DNA of 64,000 nucleotides, from contig JAGFJJ010000068.1 of the NCBI GenBank assembly GCA_024102815.1, forward strand, positions 71,915-135,914, written 5' to 3'. Shown here one piece after another: positions 19,760-27,988 of the stretch. The position numbers were made by a program, and so were the translations under genes. The notes under the pieces are model-generated. The model saw only the letters and a program-made list of their open reading frames with translations, was not told the DNA's origin and ran no database searches. Origin of the DNA: Phycisphaerae bacterium (GTDB lineage: Bacteria; Planctomycetota; Phycisphaerae; UBA1845). How positions within the stretch are numbered: position 1 is the first letter of the stretch; each line of letters opens with the position of its first letter.

Positions 19760-21285
19760 GGTTCGACATCCTCCTCAGCATCCGCTCCCAGCGCTGACTC
19801 GGCCTTGATTCCTTCGATCAGCTTGGCGAACGGTAGACCGATCGTTCTCTCTAATTCGGGCACGGCGATGGCTGCGGCTTGCGCCGCGCTCACCAGGCCA
19901 CTTCGTGTTTCCAGGGAAAGGCGCTGCGCTTCGAGCACCGAGAGAAAGGATGCGCGGCCGGCGCGGTAGGCTTCGCGCGACAGTTCCAGATTACTTTGCG
20001 CCAGCGGTATCGATTGCTCCCGAAACTTCTGCATCAGCCTCCATGTGGTCAGCGCCCGGTCCGCCGCGCCTCGGACTTCCTGGCTGACGGCGCGATCCAC
20101 AGCATCGAGCGTCTTGCGAGCCTGCTGCAGGGCGTATTGAGCTTTCGCGATCTGTGCCTGGTTCTGATCGAAAATCGGAAGTTCAACCCCCAGACTCGGC
20201 CCGAAGATAGTGTTCTGCCCGTGCTCGCTCCGGCGCTCCGACCGAGGTTGAATATCCGGCGCGGTCAGGCCACCATTTGCAATCGAGGCCCGCGCGGTGT
20301 CAGCCAGGATGTCGCGGCCGCCTTGCGAACGGCGATCTTCTCGCTCGAGGTCCAGGCCAAGCTCGACGACCGGCCAAACGAGTCGATACTGTTCGTCCAA
20401 CTGAGCCTCGGCCAGGGCAACCGCTTCTTGAGCCGACCTCAGATCAAGGCGCCACCGCTTTGCAAGTTCCACCAATGACGGGGTATCCTGGATCTCGGGA
20501 TAGGCGTCCGGAAGTGAATCGGCCAGGACAAGTTGGTCGGCGCGGCTCACCAACCCCAGCAGTATGGCCAGTTCGCGTCTAGCGTCCGCGGATGCGAGGC
20601 GCGCTCGTTCGACCTCGATGTCCGCGTTCAGCGCGATGCTTCGCGACAGGTTGACGTCCAATTCGTTCGCCGCGCCTGCTTCCTGACGGGCCAGAGCGAG
20701 TTCAAGTAGATCCTGGGCAATGATGAGATTCTCCTGTGCGATCCGGTGGAGTTCGTCCGCACCGACGGCCTCGAAGTACGCGGCCTTGGCATCGGCACCG
20801 AGGCCGACCGCCGTCCTCGCCAAGTCGAGTATTGCGCGATCGAGGGTACGCTCCGCAGCTCGCTTGCGGATGGGAATCTGCCACAACTCGGCGATATTCT
20901 GCGCGACGCTGGCCTCGATGTTCGCCAGGCCGCCGCCATCGGGAAACCTCGCCGAGATCCCCACAAACGGGTTGGAAAACAGTCCCGCCTGAACGGCGTC
21001 GGCACGTGCCATTCCGACATCCATGAACGCCGCCTGAAGTGTCGGGCTGTTGAGCAAGCATATCTCGACGGCCTCGGCTGCCGTGATTCCGTCTTCGCAC
21101 AGGCCAACGACAATCTCCGCCACGAGTTCGTCGTCTTCGGGCTGGTAGGTTTGTTCCCGCCCGGTAGCCTCCGTGACGTGCCGTCCTACACGTTCGTAGT
21201 CCGAGCGTGGATTGACGGTCGCACAGCCACCAATCGCGGCCAACGCGACGGACGACCAGAAAACGCTTCGCATATGTCCAAGCAT
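19756..21285 (-). CDS. czcC: TolC-like outer-membrane factor of metal efflux (CzcC type)
   Basis: 509 aa outer-membrane efflux protein. Signal with lipobox 'ALAAIGGC', then two TolC-repeat halves rich in alpha-helical heptads ('AQNIAELWQIPIRKRAAERTL', 'LGVELPIFDQNQAQIAKAQ'). This forms the outer-membrane duct of the RND complex. It is encoded first among the structural genes, ahead of the tiny lipoprotein, adaptor and RND pump, in the common czcCBA order. The adaptor/RND pair at 5395-10221 has no outer-membrane gene of its own, so this channel may serve both. Confidence 0.9.
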   Translation of the reverse strand: MLGHMRSVFWSSVALAAIGGCATVNPRSDYERVGRHVTEATGREQTYQPEDDELVAEIVVGLCEDGITAAEAVEICLLNSPTLQAAFMDVGMARADAVQAGLFSNPFVGISARFPDGGGLANIEASVAQNIAELWQIPIRKRAAERTLDRAILDLARTAVGLGADAKAAYFEAVGADELHRIAQENLIIAQDLLELALARQEAGAANELDVNLSRSIALNADIEVERARLASADARRELAILLGLVSRADQLVLADSLPDAYPEIQDTPSLVELAKRWRLDLRSAQEAVALAEAQLDEQYRLVWPVVELGLDLEREDRRSQGGRDILADTARASIANGGLTAPDIQPRSERRSEHGQNTIFGPSLGVELPIFDQNQAQIAKAQYALQQARKTLDAVDRAVSQEVRGAADRALTTWRLMQKFREQSIPLAQSNLELSREAYRAGRASFLSVLEAQRLSLETRSGLVSAAQAAAIAVPELERTIGLPFAKLIEGIKAESALGADAEEDVEP

Positions 21286-21411
21286 ACAAGCAGTCCCTGA
21301 ATGAGTTTTTCACGAGATTGGTGCGCATCGAACGGATGGCGCATTCCGAGAATGCTGAAGCGGGCGCGCAGATGCGACCCGCAACGGCCCATACGGAGTT
21401 CGAAAGTGGAA

Positions 21412-21789
21412 TCAGATCAAGAGAGGGAGGTCACTGGGAGGGAACGGCAGAGTGTCACCGCCAAACCGTTCCCGCACGCAGGCACACACCGTTTGAGGTG
21501 ACGGCTGCGTGTCAATGCTGTGAACAAACGTAGCTGGGATCGCATGCGAAGACACCGTGACGACTTCGGGGCCCTGGCGATCGGTTCGAACGACCTGGAT
21601 GCTGCACGGATCGTCGGAGCAGCCGCTTTCGTGCCCACAGCCGGAGTCGTGATCGCAGTCGGCTTGGCAGTTGCATGCGGTCTCCGACGCGCAATCGCAC
21701 GCATGCGTGATTACGCCGCCCATGCACAACGCCGGGACGCCGAGAAATGACGCCGCAACCACAGAAACTGCAAACATCCTTACGATCAT
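21412..21789 (-). CDS. Small secreted Cys-rich protein ahead of czcCBA (paralogue B)
   Basis: 125 aa. Signal peptide (MFAVSVVAASFLGVPALC) followed by a dense run of Cys/Asp/His (CDC, CNCQADCDHDSGCGHESGC), then a linker and the terminal LPFPPSDLPLLI shared exactly with the protein at 10361-10774. No family recognised. The ATG at 21789 is chosen; a TTG at 21795 and an ATG at 21777 are alternatives. It is the first gene of the efflux cluster. A TTGACG...TAGGCT pair upstream on the minus strand could be its promoter, but this is weak. Likely a periplasmic metal buffer or sensor, by composition only. Confidence 0.7.
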   Translation of the reverse strand: MIVRMFAVSVVAASFLGVPALCMGGVITHACDCASETACNCQADCDHDSGCGHESGCSDDPCSIQVVRTDRQGPEVVTVSSHAIPATFVHSIDTQPSPQTVCACVRERFGGDTLPFPPSDLPLLI

Positions 21790-22024
21790 GCTCAAAGCCT
21801 AGCCTACGCGCGTCGGAGTCGTCAAACTGCTCACGGTAACTTCCGAGTAACACGCCGCTTGGGGGCGGCGCGCCGCCAGCGGTCACGACTGCCCCATTCG
21901 AACCGCTCTTGCCCCGGGGTATCGATCGCGGAATGGCGGTTCGATGCCGCCGTCATGTGGGGGCAACCAGCGTCATGGCGGCCCTTCCTGTCACTATCGG
22001 CCGATTGGGCCGTTTGATTTCACA

Positions 22025-22795
22025 CTACTTCCGAGGGATCCATGGCAACCGTGACATGCCAAGGCTGACCTCGACGAGCCAATCAGACGCGAATGGCTCC
22101 TCGCCGAAGTCGTTGTGCCAGAACAGGCCCGAGGTGCCGCCCTCTTGCCTTCCGAAGTACGCGATCTGTTTCGCCCAGTGGATTGGCCTGCGCGGGCCAT
22201 CGCCCCACTCGGTTTCCTTGGCGTAAAACATGGCGACGTCCCAGAGCGGTCGCTTCTCCGACTGCGCGTCCGCTCTCGACTTGAGCGATTCAAAGAGAGT
22301 GTCGCCGGGGGGCAATGCCGCTGCTGCATCCGCAGCCCATCGGGGGAACACATCACGCGAATAGGCGATCCCACTCCGTCGGTTGGCATCCCAGAGTTGG
22401 TGAACACGGGCGTCGTCGAACATGCCGCTCGCTCTCCGCGCCGCAGCCTCGCTGTCGCCCGGCAGCATGGGAATCCAGATGATGATGACGCTGATGTCGG
22501 CGTCCGGGTGTGCGTCTATGGCCGATTCAACCACCCCGCGGGCGGCGTACACGCAGCCTCCTCATGTCGGGGACAACACGGCGACGAGCCGGGGCTTGCC
22601 CTTGTCCGCGTTGAAACAGTCTTGCAGCGGCGCAAGCGAGTCGGCAAGGGGGACCAACACGAGGTCATCACTTCCGCCACGGGTATGCGATGTGTTCCGG
22701 TGCTTGGCCACAGCGTTGTGACGGGGGCGTGCTGGCGACAAGCATGCGCCCGCGAATGCGAGCACCAAGCCCGCTGAGACTGGAAGCTGTCGCAT
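22025..22795 (-). CDS. Thioredoxin-like selenoprotein (UxxC), in-frame TGA at 22562-22564
   Basis: Two adjacent frames are really one, broken only by a TGA. The first half has a signal peptide and ends 'PRLVAVLSPT'; after TGA the same frame continues 'GGCVYAARG'. In Cys homologues of this fold the position is the first Cys of the strand-loop-helix CxxC, so TGA gives U-G-G-C, a classic redox-site selenocysteine. The second half is a normal thioredoxin-like domain ('DADISVIIIWIPMLPGD', 'WHNDFGEEP') and ends at 22025. A hairpin with its loop starting 25 nt into the message lies at bacterial SECIS spacing. ATG 22795 has GGAGAGGA. It is last in the MerR-controlled operon, so a role in metal thiol/selenol chemistry in the periplasm is likely. 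The alternative is a nonsense pseudogene. Confidence 0.75.
22530..22564 (-). promoter_or_regulatory. Candidate bacterial SECIS after UGA of thioredoxin-like gene
   Basis: Counting U of UGA as 1, message nt 20-24 (CCGCC) pair with 30-34 (GGUGG), with an extra G-U pair outside; the loop 25-29 (CGCGG) has G among its first two bases. UGA-to-loop spacing is 21 nt, inside the usual bacterial range. A competing hairpin (nt 7-13 with 18-24, loop UGUA) is nearer the UGA. Confidence 0.5.
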
Positions 22796-22827
22796 GTGTC
22801 CTCTCCAACCGTCCGCCGTCGTCCTCC

Positions 22828-24000
22828 CTACGGGTCGTCGGCAGGCGCCGCGCTGAAGCCAGCGGTCTTCACGGCCTCGACCACCTGATCGACAGCACGC
22901 GGGCTGTCGGCGGCGTACCGAACCACCGCCGTCTTGGTCGGGTAGTCAACCTCAACGGAGGCCACATTCGGGAGCTTGGCCAGCGTCGCGCGCAGTCCGC
23001 TGGCGCAGCCCTCGCAGGTCATCCCTTCGATCTGGAACTTGGCCGTGGCGAGGCGAGCATCCGGCGCGAGAGCATTCTGTGATGTCGGCGCGGCGAACAG
23101 ATGGCCGACATAGTTCGGGAAGAACACGAACGCGCCGACCAAGCCCGTGGCCGTCCACAGCATTATCCGGCTGAACGCGCGCAGCCTCCGGTTCGGGGCC
23201 GTGCAGGCGGAGTCCGAGGCGCATGTCTCCCGACGGAAGTAAACTGTGTAGTACCCGAAGCTCAGCAACATCAGTGCGCCCGTGATGAGGTACGGGCGGT
23301 ACGCCTCGAAGAACCCGGCCACACCCGCCGCCGACACACCGAACGCGATCAGAACCAGCGGGAGCCAGCAGCAGGCTGACGAGAAGATCGCAGCCAGCAC
23401 CGACCCGCCCGCCGCGACAACGCCCGCCCGGTGACGGGTCGCCTCGACGCCGTGAGCGCCAGAAAATGTGGGGCAGCAATCCTCGCGGGCCGTGTCCGTT
23501 AGTTCCTTCTGTGCAGCCCCGGAAACGCAGCAGTCCTCGTTGTCGCCACCACCGCGTCGTGCCGACGCATCCTCGCGGCCAGCAAGTCTGAACCCCTGCT
23601 CCACAACTTCCTCCACGCTTCTCAGGCAGCAGCAGCCCATCGGGTTCGTGTATTCGCAGCGGCAACCCGGCCCCTTCATCGCCGCCTTGATGCTGTCCAG
23701 CACGGTCGATTGACCCGTCCCGCGAATCTCGCCGTGGATTCCCTCAACGCTGTGGTCGAAACAGTAGCACACCGGACGGGGCTGCGCGGTCTCCTTCAAG
23801 CCGAACCGGACGGAGAGGTCGGACTTGTCGAAGGAGGCGGCACCGTCAGCGCCGAAGTAGACCGTTCCGCAATCGGGCGTGAGGCAGACATGGTACGACC
23901 CGTCCCCGATGTCCGCGCGGCGATCCGGGCGCAGCAGGCTTTCAAGCGTTATGCGCTTGACGTTTCGACCGTTGTTCCCACATTGAGTGCAATGCGGCAT
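22828..24000 (-). CDS. CopZ-MerT-MerP fusion metallochaperone/transporter
   Basis: 390 aa with three fused modules. Residues 1-130 match the N-terminal domain of Archaeoglobus-type CopZ: CTQCG zinc site, 'VCYCFDHS' and 'GCRCEYTNPMGCCC', the cluster-binding Cys of that domain. Residues about 200-310 are MerT-like membrane segments with the Cys pair in 'SSACCWLPLVLIAFG'. Residues about 325-390 are a MerP/HMA domain with GMTCEGCASGLRATL. ATG 24000 is preceded by GGAGG. In mer systems MerP passes Hg(II) to MerT for uptake to MerA, but no MerA is encoded nearby, so the imported metal must be handled otherwise. It is co-transcribed with MerR and the selenoprotein gene. Confidence 0.88.
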   Translation of the reverse strand: MPHCTQCGNNGRNVKRITLESLLRPDRRADIGDGSYHVCLTPDCGTVYFGADGAASFDKSDLSVRFGLKETAQPRPVCYCFDHSVEGIHGEIRGTGQSTVLDSIKAAMKGPGCRCEYTNPMGCCCLRSVEEVVEQGFRLAGREDASARRGGGDNEDCCVSGAAQKELTDTAREDCCPTFSGAHGVEATRHRAGVVAAGGSVLAAIFSSACCWLPLVLIAFGVSAAGVAGFFEAYRPYLITGALMLLSFGYYTVYFRRETCASDSACTAPNRRLRAFSRIMLWTATGLVGAFVFFPNYVGHLFAAPTSQNALAPDARLATAKFQIEGMTCEGCASGLRATLAKLPNVASVEVDYPTKTAVVRYAADSPRAVDQVVEAVKTAGFSAAPADDP

Positions 24001-24043
24001 CCGGGTACCTCCGACGGGGCGAGTCCTACTGGTCTGCTGATAC

Positions 24044-24361
24044 TCAGCCTTTCTTCGCGCAGCACGGCGGCAATTCCGCCTGCTTCGCGTCGGCGGTCGT
24101 GCCGCTCTTGTGGAGCGGGCAACGATCCTTGCAGACCAGCTCACCGGTCAACGGGCAGACGATCCGGCCCGGACAGTCCGGGCGGTGCGGATCGACGGTC
24201 GGGCATTTGTCTCGGCAGATGATCTCGCCAGTCTGCGGGCAGGTGATCTTTCCGGGGCAGTCCGGGCGCTCGGCGCGCGACTGCGCCAGCACGATGCCCG
24301 CGACGGCAACCAGTGCCACGGCTGCGGCGGAAGCCAGCGTCAGCGTCTTGAATATCCTCAT
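24044..24361 (-). CDS. Secreted protein with two Cys-rich repeats
   Basis: 105 aa. Signal peptide (LTLASAAAVALVAVAGIVLA), then two near-identical repeats of pattern RPDCPG-x-I/V-x-CP-x-TGE-x2-C-x-D-x-CP, about 26 residues apart, and a C-terminal 'PPCCAKK'. Each repeat offers four Cys and looks like a small metal-binding knot. ATG 24361 overlaps the MerR stop by one base, so it is translationally coupled to the regulator. No family recognised; a periplasmic Hg/soft-metal buffer is the simplest guess. Confidence 0.7.
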   Translation of the reverse strand: MRIFKTLTLASAAAVALVAVAGIVLAQSRAERPDCPGKITCPQTGEIICRDKCPTVDPHRPDCPGRIVCPLTGELVCKDRCPLHKSGTTADAKQAELPPCCAKKG

Positions 24362-24786
24362 CAGTTCGATCTCCGTTTTCCGCGTTTTCGTTTCAAGTCC
24401 GCCACGACGGCGCACCCTTTCTTCGATTTGCGGCAGCGATCAAGGGCGTCGGCCAGCGTGGATCGCACGCGGCGCAGGTCGGCGAGCTTCCCGTCAACCT
24501 CGGCCAGCCGCCGTTCGATCAGCGCCTGCACCTGCTTGCAGGGCGAGTCCCCGTTCAATTGCAGGAGCGCGCGGATGTCGTCCAGCGTGAACCCGACGGC
24601 CTGCGCCGCGCGGATGAAGTCCAGCCGCTCGACGGCCCCGTCGTCGTAGAGACGGTAGCCCGCCCGGCTCCGGTTGGTCGGCGAGAGCAGCCCCTCCCGC
24701 TCGTAGTACCTCAGCGTCGTGGTGGCCACGCCCGCCGCTTGGGCTACCTCGCCGATGGTCAATCGCTCCGCGTTTTCGGGTTTCAT
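24361..24786 (-). CDS. merR: MerR-family metal-responsive activator
   Basis: 141 aa. An N-terminal winged helix ('LTIGEVAQAAGVATTTLRYYEREGLL') is followed by the dimer helix. Cys83, Cys118 and Cys125 closely match the Hg(II) ligands of Tn501 MerR (82, 117, 126): first spacing identical (35), second two residues shorter. It could therefore sense Hg(II), or possibly Zn/Cd/Pb as in ZntR-like relatives. ATG 24786 has GGGAGGTGA. It is first in its own operon, with a MerR-type promoter directly upstream, so it is autoregulated. Confidence 0.88.
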   Translation of the reverse strand: MKPENAERLTIGEVAQAAGVATTTLRYYEREGLLSPTNRSRAGYRLYDDGAVERLDFIRAAQAVGFTLDDIRALLQLNGDSPCKQVQALIERRLAEVDGKLADLRRVRSTLADALDRCRKSKKGCAVVADLKRKRGKRRSN

Positions 24787-24802
24787 GGCCTCACCTCCCT
24801 GA

Positions 24803-24834
24803 ATTATACACCTTACACCTATATGTAAGGTCAA
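24803..24834 (-). promoter_or_regulatory. MerR-type promoter with 20-bp spacer and operator dyad
   Basis: Reading the minus strand: -35 TTGACC (24829-24834), a 20-bp spacer, -10 TATAAT (24803-24808). The stretched spacer is the hallmark of promoters untwisted by MerR proteins. The spacer holds a perfect dyad, CCTTAC (24825-24830 on this strand) and GTAAGG (24811-24816), separated by 8 bp. The start codon lies 17 nt beyond the -10. Confidence 0.9.
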
Positions 24835-25309
24835 GGGCGAGCCGGCCTTTTTGTCACGGTGCGTGGAAACCCTCACGATGTAACAGCAGATCAACGGGAT
24901 TCGACCTGAGCCGAAAGAACGAATACGCACGCTCCCCTGCCCCGCACGTAGCGCAAGTCGTGATGGGCTTTCGCGCCGCAACTCTGAAACAGGCCGACAT
25001 CCACGCTTCGAAGCTGTCCTACGGTCACCAGCGGGTTGAAGGGGCACCGGACGCGGTTACAGGTCCAGGAGGTGGGTACTTATACGAGGATCTATCCCGA
25101 CTCTCGACACGCCGAATGCCTGGGCTTGCGACCTATACCCAAACGTCCGCAAGTCGTCGCAAGAGTCGCATAATCGGTATTTACGACCTGTCCGCGAGTC
25201 CGCATCGAACCGGTCAGCGAAGAAACCGCAGTGGGCCAAAACGGTTTTTGAAAGGGTATTCACGGATCGATCCGCATTGACGTGGGCTCGGCATGGTCGC
25301 CGCCGCCGC
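24835..25309. other. Intergenic region, nothing recognised
   Basis: About 475 bp between the MerR promoter and the 3' end of the protease gene. I see no RNA gene, repeat or convincing coding sequence; a 106-codon plus-strand frame here has no family features and no good start. Confidence 0.4.
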
Positions 25310-26335
25310 TCAGTGCGGCTCGCCCAGAAGCTCTCTGACAAAACGCACCGGAACGCCAAAGTTACTTCCGTGGAAGTCTCGCGTAATGGCGAAATTGACG
25401 CCGATGACGGAGCCGTTCATGGCGATCACGGGCCCGCCGGAGCCTCCCGACGTAGTTTCCGCGTCGTACACGAGCTTGCCGGCCGTGATCTCGTTGAGGG
25501 CTCCCTGCGTGATGATTGGCGAAATGGCGCCGCGTTTGGCGAGTTCTTCTAGCACAGATTCGGGCCCCACCGCCACACCAAGTATGTCTTCAACGATTTC
25601 CGGTTCGGCGCGGGCGAGGAGGGCACTCAACCCGGTCGGATAGCCCATCAACACGATTCGCTGACCGCGATACTCGTTTGACGATACTGCCGACAACGGG
25701 AGGACGGTTGCGCTGCCCGCATTAACGGTCATCGCTGCCACATCCGCCTTCTGCGACACTCGAATCGTTGAGAGATCAACGCTCCTCGGAGCTTGGCCTG
25801 GAAAATACGCCGTCAAGCACAGTAGCCGTGGTACCCAGCCTCGCCCGAGCAATTGTGCCACGCTTGAGTTGTTCCACCATGGTTCGGCCACGTGACGATT
25901 CGTCACGACATCACCTTCCGCAGAAACCCGAAATCCGGAGCCTATGTAGGCCAGTTCCAGCGGGCCGCCCGTCTCGTCCGTCACAAGTTCTTCAGTGCCA
26001 ACCGCCGGATCGACGAAGCCGAACTTCCCATGGAGCAGACACACGCCGCGGGACGACTCGTCAAGGATCCGACGCAAAGAGACGTCGCGCTGTTGGAACA
26101 GCTGGGCGGCGTTGTTCTGTTGCCCCAACTCAACGCGCAGGCGTTGCACTTCGTCGTGAGACGCGTTTGCGAGATGAGCCTTGCGACACGCTTCGAGCTG
26201 CTCGCGTAGCTTGGCAATGTCCTGGTCGGTGATCCCGGCCCTACCCCGCCCCGATACTCTGCAACCGAGACCGGTGATCGAAACGCCTGCAAGGACAAGA
26301 ACCATAGAGCTCAAGCGCCTTGACGGCATGTTCAT
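25310..26335 (-). CDS. Trypsin-like serine protease, probable lipoprotein
   Basis: 341 aa. N-terminal lipobox-like segment ('LAGVSITGLGC') then a short coiled coil (about residues 38-85) and an S1/DegP-type protease fold. The catalytic triad is visible: His in 'TNRHVAEPWW', Asp in 'KADVAAM', Ser in 'TSGGSGGPV'. There is no PDZ domain. ATG 26335 is chosen over 26365 because a GGTGG stretch precedes it. A strong hairpin (26380-26415) separates it from the upstream small-peptide gene, so it probably has its own promoter. Periplasmic quality control or processing is likely. Confidence 0.85.
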   Translation of the reverse strand: MNMPSRRLSSMVLVLAGVSITGLGCRVSGRGRAGITDQDIAKLREQLEACRKAHLANASHDEVQRLRVELGQQNNAAQLFQQRDVSLRRILDESSRGVCLLHGKFGFVDPAVGTEELVTDETGGPLELAYIGSGFRVSAEGDVVTNRHVAEPWWNNSSVAQLLGRGWVPRLLCLTAYFPGQAPRSVDLSTIRVSQKADVAAMTVNAGSATVLPLSAVSSNEYRGQRIVLMGYPTGLSALLARAEPEIVEDILGVAVGPESVLEELAKRGAISPIITQGALNEITAGKLVYDAETTSGGSGGPVIAMNGSVIGVNFAITRDFHGSNFGVPVRFVRELLGEPH

Positions 26336-26379
26336 TGGTACCACCACCCTCGCTGCGAAGCACACGAGAAATAGACACG

Positions 26380-26415
26380 CACAAGCGGCGGCCCATTCAG
26401 GCGCCGCCGCTTGTG
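26380..26415 (-). terminator. 13-bp perfect hairpin terminator
   Basis: CACAAGCGGCGGC (26380-26392) pairs fully with GCCGCCGCTTGTG (26403-26415) around a 10-nt loop. On the minus strand it is followed by CGTGTCTATTTCTC. It closes the lipoprotein/peptide operon before the protease gene. Confidence 0.7.
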
Positions 26416-26434
26416 AGTGACATCCGTGTCAAGA

Positions 26435-26527
26435 TCATCCCTGTGTGCCGACGCCAAAGAACCCTCCGCCGAATATCATCATGATCAACGCGACGATCCC
26501 CATCCATAGGCCCATACCACCCATCAT
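26435..26527 (-). CDS. 30-aa Met-rich membrane peptide
   Basis: An ATG-ATG start at 26527 follows GAGGAGA. The 30-residue product is one hydrophobic helix rich in Met and Gly (starts MMGGMGLWMG, contains IMMIFGGG). Short Met/Gly-rich single-helix peptides are common companions of copper-handling genes. It sits downstream of the His/Met-rich lipoproteins and before a strong terminator. Its small size leaves some doubt. Confidence 0.5.
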   Translation of the reverse strand: MMGGMGLWMGIVALIMMIFGGGFFGVGTQG

Positions 26528-26743
26528 TGCATCTCCTCGATTAGATGGCGCGATTCATCGGTCACTTGTCCTCTCAGCCGCCGCCGCGCCAAGCTCAGCG
26601 CTGTGAGTCAACCTCAAGTAGGAAGCCGGCACGAAATGTCCAGAGACGGCCAAACATTGATGACGCAACGTGTCTCCAAACCGGCCAGTTTTGTGCCATC
26701 CACGCGTTTCCACTGCCATCGCGCGTGCTCATGCCATCGGAAT

Positions 26744-26935
26744 TCAAGGATGCGCGTGGTCGTGGCCGTCATTAGCCTGGCCATGCCCGGGGTCGGCGCT
26801 TTGATGGCTACGACCACAGCCAGAGCAGGGATCGACCCGCCCGTGGCGACCGGAGCTTTGACATCCGATCAAAAAGACGACGGCTAACAGCGGTGTGACG
26901 AACAGCAACCTGTAACGTATCAGTCCTCGAATCAT
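26744..26935 (-). CDS. Small His-rich lipoprotein
   Basis: 63 aa. Signal ('LLFVTPLLAVVFLIGC') with lipobox Cys near residue 25, then a soluble tail with CSGCG and a terminal HGQANDGHDHAHP. GGGAG sits 8 nt before ATG 26935. It follows the larger His/Met-rich lipoprotein by 59 nt and is probably under the same promoter (27785-27813). Likely binds Cu or a similar ion in the periplasm; family not recognised. Confidence 0.65.
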   Translation of the reverse strand: MIRGLIRYRLLFVTPLLAVVFLIGCQSSGRHGRVDPCSGCGRSHQSADPGHGQANDGHDHAHP

Positions 26936-26994
26936 TCATTCACTCCCTCGATTGTATCTGCGAAATCCAATGGGCAGCCGAACGTGCCAAGCGA

Positions 26995-27693
26995 TCACAT
27001 GCCCATATGTGAGCCCATCATGCCCGAACCAATGCCGTGCCCGTGGCCCATGGGGCCACCGTTCATCATGTGGAACTCCATCGCATCGCTCAGGATGATC
27101 AGTTCCTCGGTGTCGCCGTCACCATCCAGGTCATCGACATCTTGAGTCAGCACGCACTCGTACGTCCCGTTGCAAACGAAGTCTTGGCCCAAGAACCCGG
27201 GTACCGCCATCACATTGTCGACGGCTTCGCCGTCGTCCAGATGGCAGCCCGGCTCCCCCGGTTGCTGGAGCGGCCCTATGCCTACGATCTCCGAACACGG
27301 AATCTCGACCGTGACCTCCTCGCCCACGCCGACCACGACGTCCATCATCTGATCCTCAAGCCCCATGTGGCTCGCGAAGTAGGACAAATGGAAAGTTCCC
27401 GCCTCGTCCGATTCGTTGCGAACCAGGACCATCATGTTCGTCGCTTCGGGTGCAAGATCGCTAACGTCGTAGAACCCCATTTGACCGGGCATATGATTGG
27501 CATACCCGCCCATGAGCGTGCCGCCGAATCCACTTTCCCCGCCAACCTGCGAGGCGACGTCGGCGGCCTTGGCGGATACGTCGGCGACGGCCGACGAGTC
27601 CCCGCCTCCCGGGCCGATCACACCGTTGACGCAACCGGCGCTTATCGCCGCAACGGAAACCACGACGGTAAAACTGCACAACCATTTGAGCAT
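26995..27693 (-). CDS. Lipoprotein with His/Met-rich C-terminus
   Basis: 232 aa. Lipobox 'VAAISAGC' (Cys about residue 21), an all-beta domain of about 150 residues ('NMMVLVRNESDEAGTFHLSYF'), a disulphide-like Cys pair (PCSE, PGCH), an Asp-rich stretch 'DVDDLDGDGDTEE' that may bind calcium, and a tail full of Met/His/Gly (HMMNGGPMGHGHGIG, ending MGSHMGM). The tail is typical of Cu(I)/Ag(I) binding. It is preceded at 27785-27813 by the shared ECF-type promoter and heads a small operon. No named family recognised. Confidence 0.75.
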   Translation of the reverse strand: MLKWLCSFTVVVSVAAISAGCVNGVIGPGGGDSSAVADVSAKAADVASQVGGESGFGGTLMGGYANHMPGQMGFYDVSDLAPEATNMMVLVRNESDEAGTFHLSYFASHMGLEDQMMDVVVGVGEEVTVEIPCSEIVGIGPLQQPGEPGCHLDDGEAVDNVMAVPGFLGQDFVCNGTYECVLTQDVDDLDGDGDTEELIILSDAMEFHMMNGGPMGHGHGIGSGMMGSHMGM

Positions 27694-27784
27694 GCTCTTT
27701 ACTCCTCGTTCAGAATGTAGAATCTCACGGTCCTTCTCTTCAGGCCCGAGCCTAAACCGCTGTCACTCGAACCGCTACACACAG

Positions 27785-27813
27785 TTAGATGCACAGGGGC
27801 CGGGGCTTCTTCC
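27785..27813 (-). promoter_or_regulatory. ECF-type promoter, site 1
   Basis: On the minus strand GGAAGA (27808-27813), 15 nt, GCATCTAA (27785-27792). It lies 92 nt upstream of the His/Met-rich lipoprotein start at 27693. Confidence 0.8.
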
Positions 27814-27988
27814 GGAAGTTCAAAGAAAAAACTCCGAAAGACATGGCAACCCCAAAGCTGCTGAGGCACACGTAGTGCTGCAGGGCGCGCTTCCCGCGTG
27901 GGGCGAGGTCACCTCACTCGCAAAGCCTGACCCAGAATCCGCTGGCACCTACGCCAGCACTCGTTCGCACGCCGCGGTCTAGCGACCG

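Noticed and set aside
22025-22795. Reading the thioredoxin-like locus as a frameshifted or nonsense pseudogene
   Set aside because: The two halves share one frame, are broken only by TGA at the redox Cys position, and no other defect is present. Selenocysteine explains it better.
26531-26538. TTAGATGG on the minus strand as a promoter copy
   Set aside because: Mismatch in the core, and nothing like GGAAG at the required spacing.
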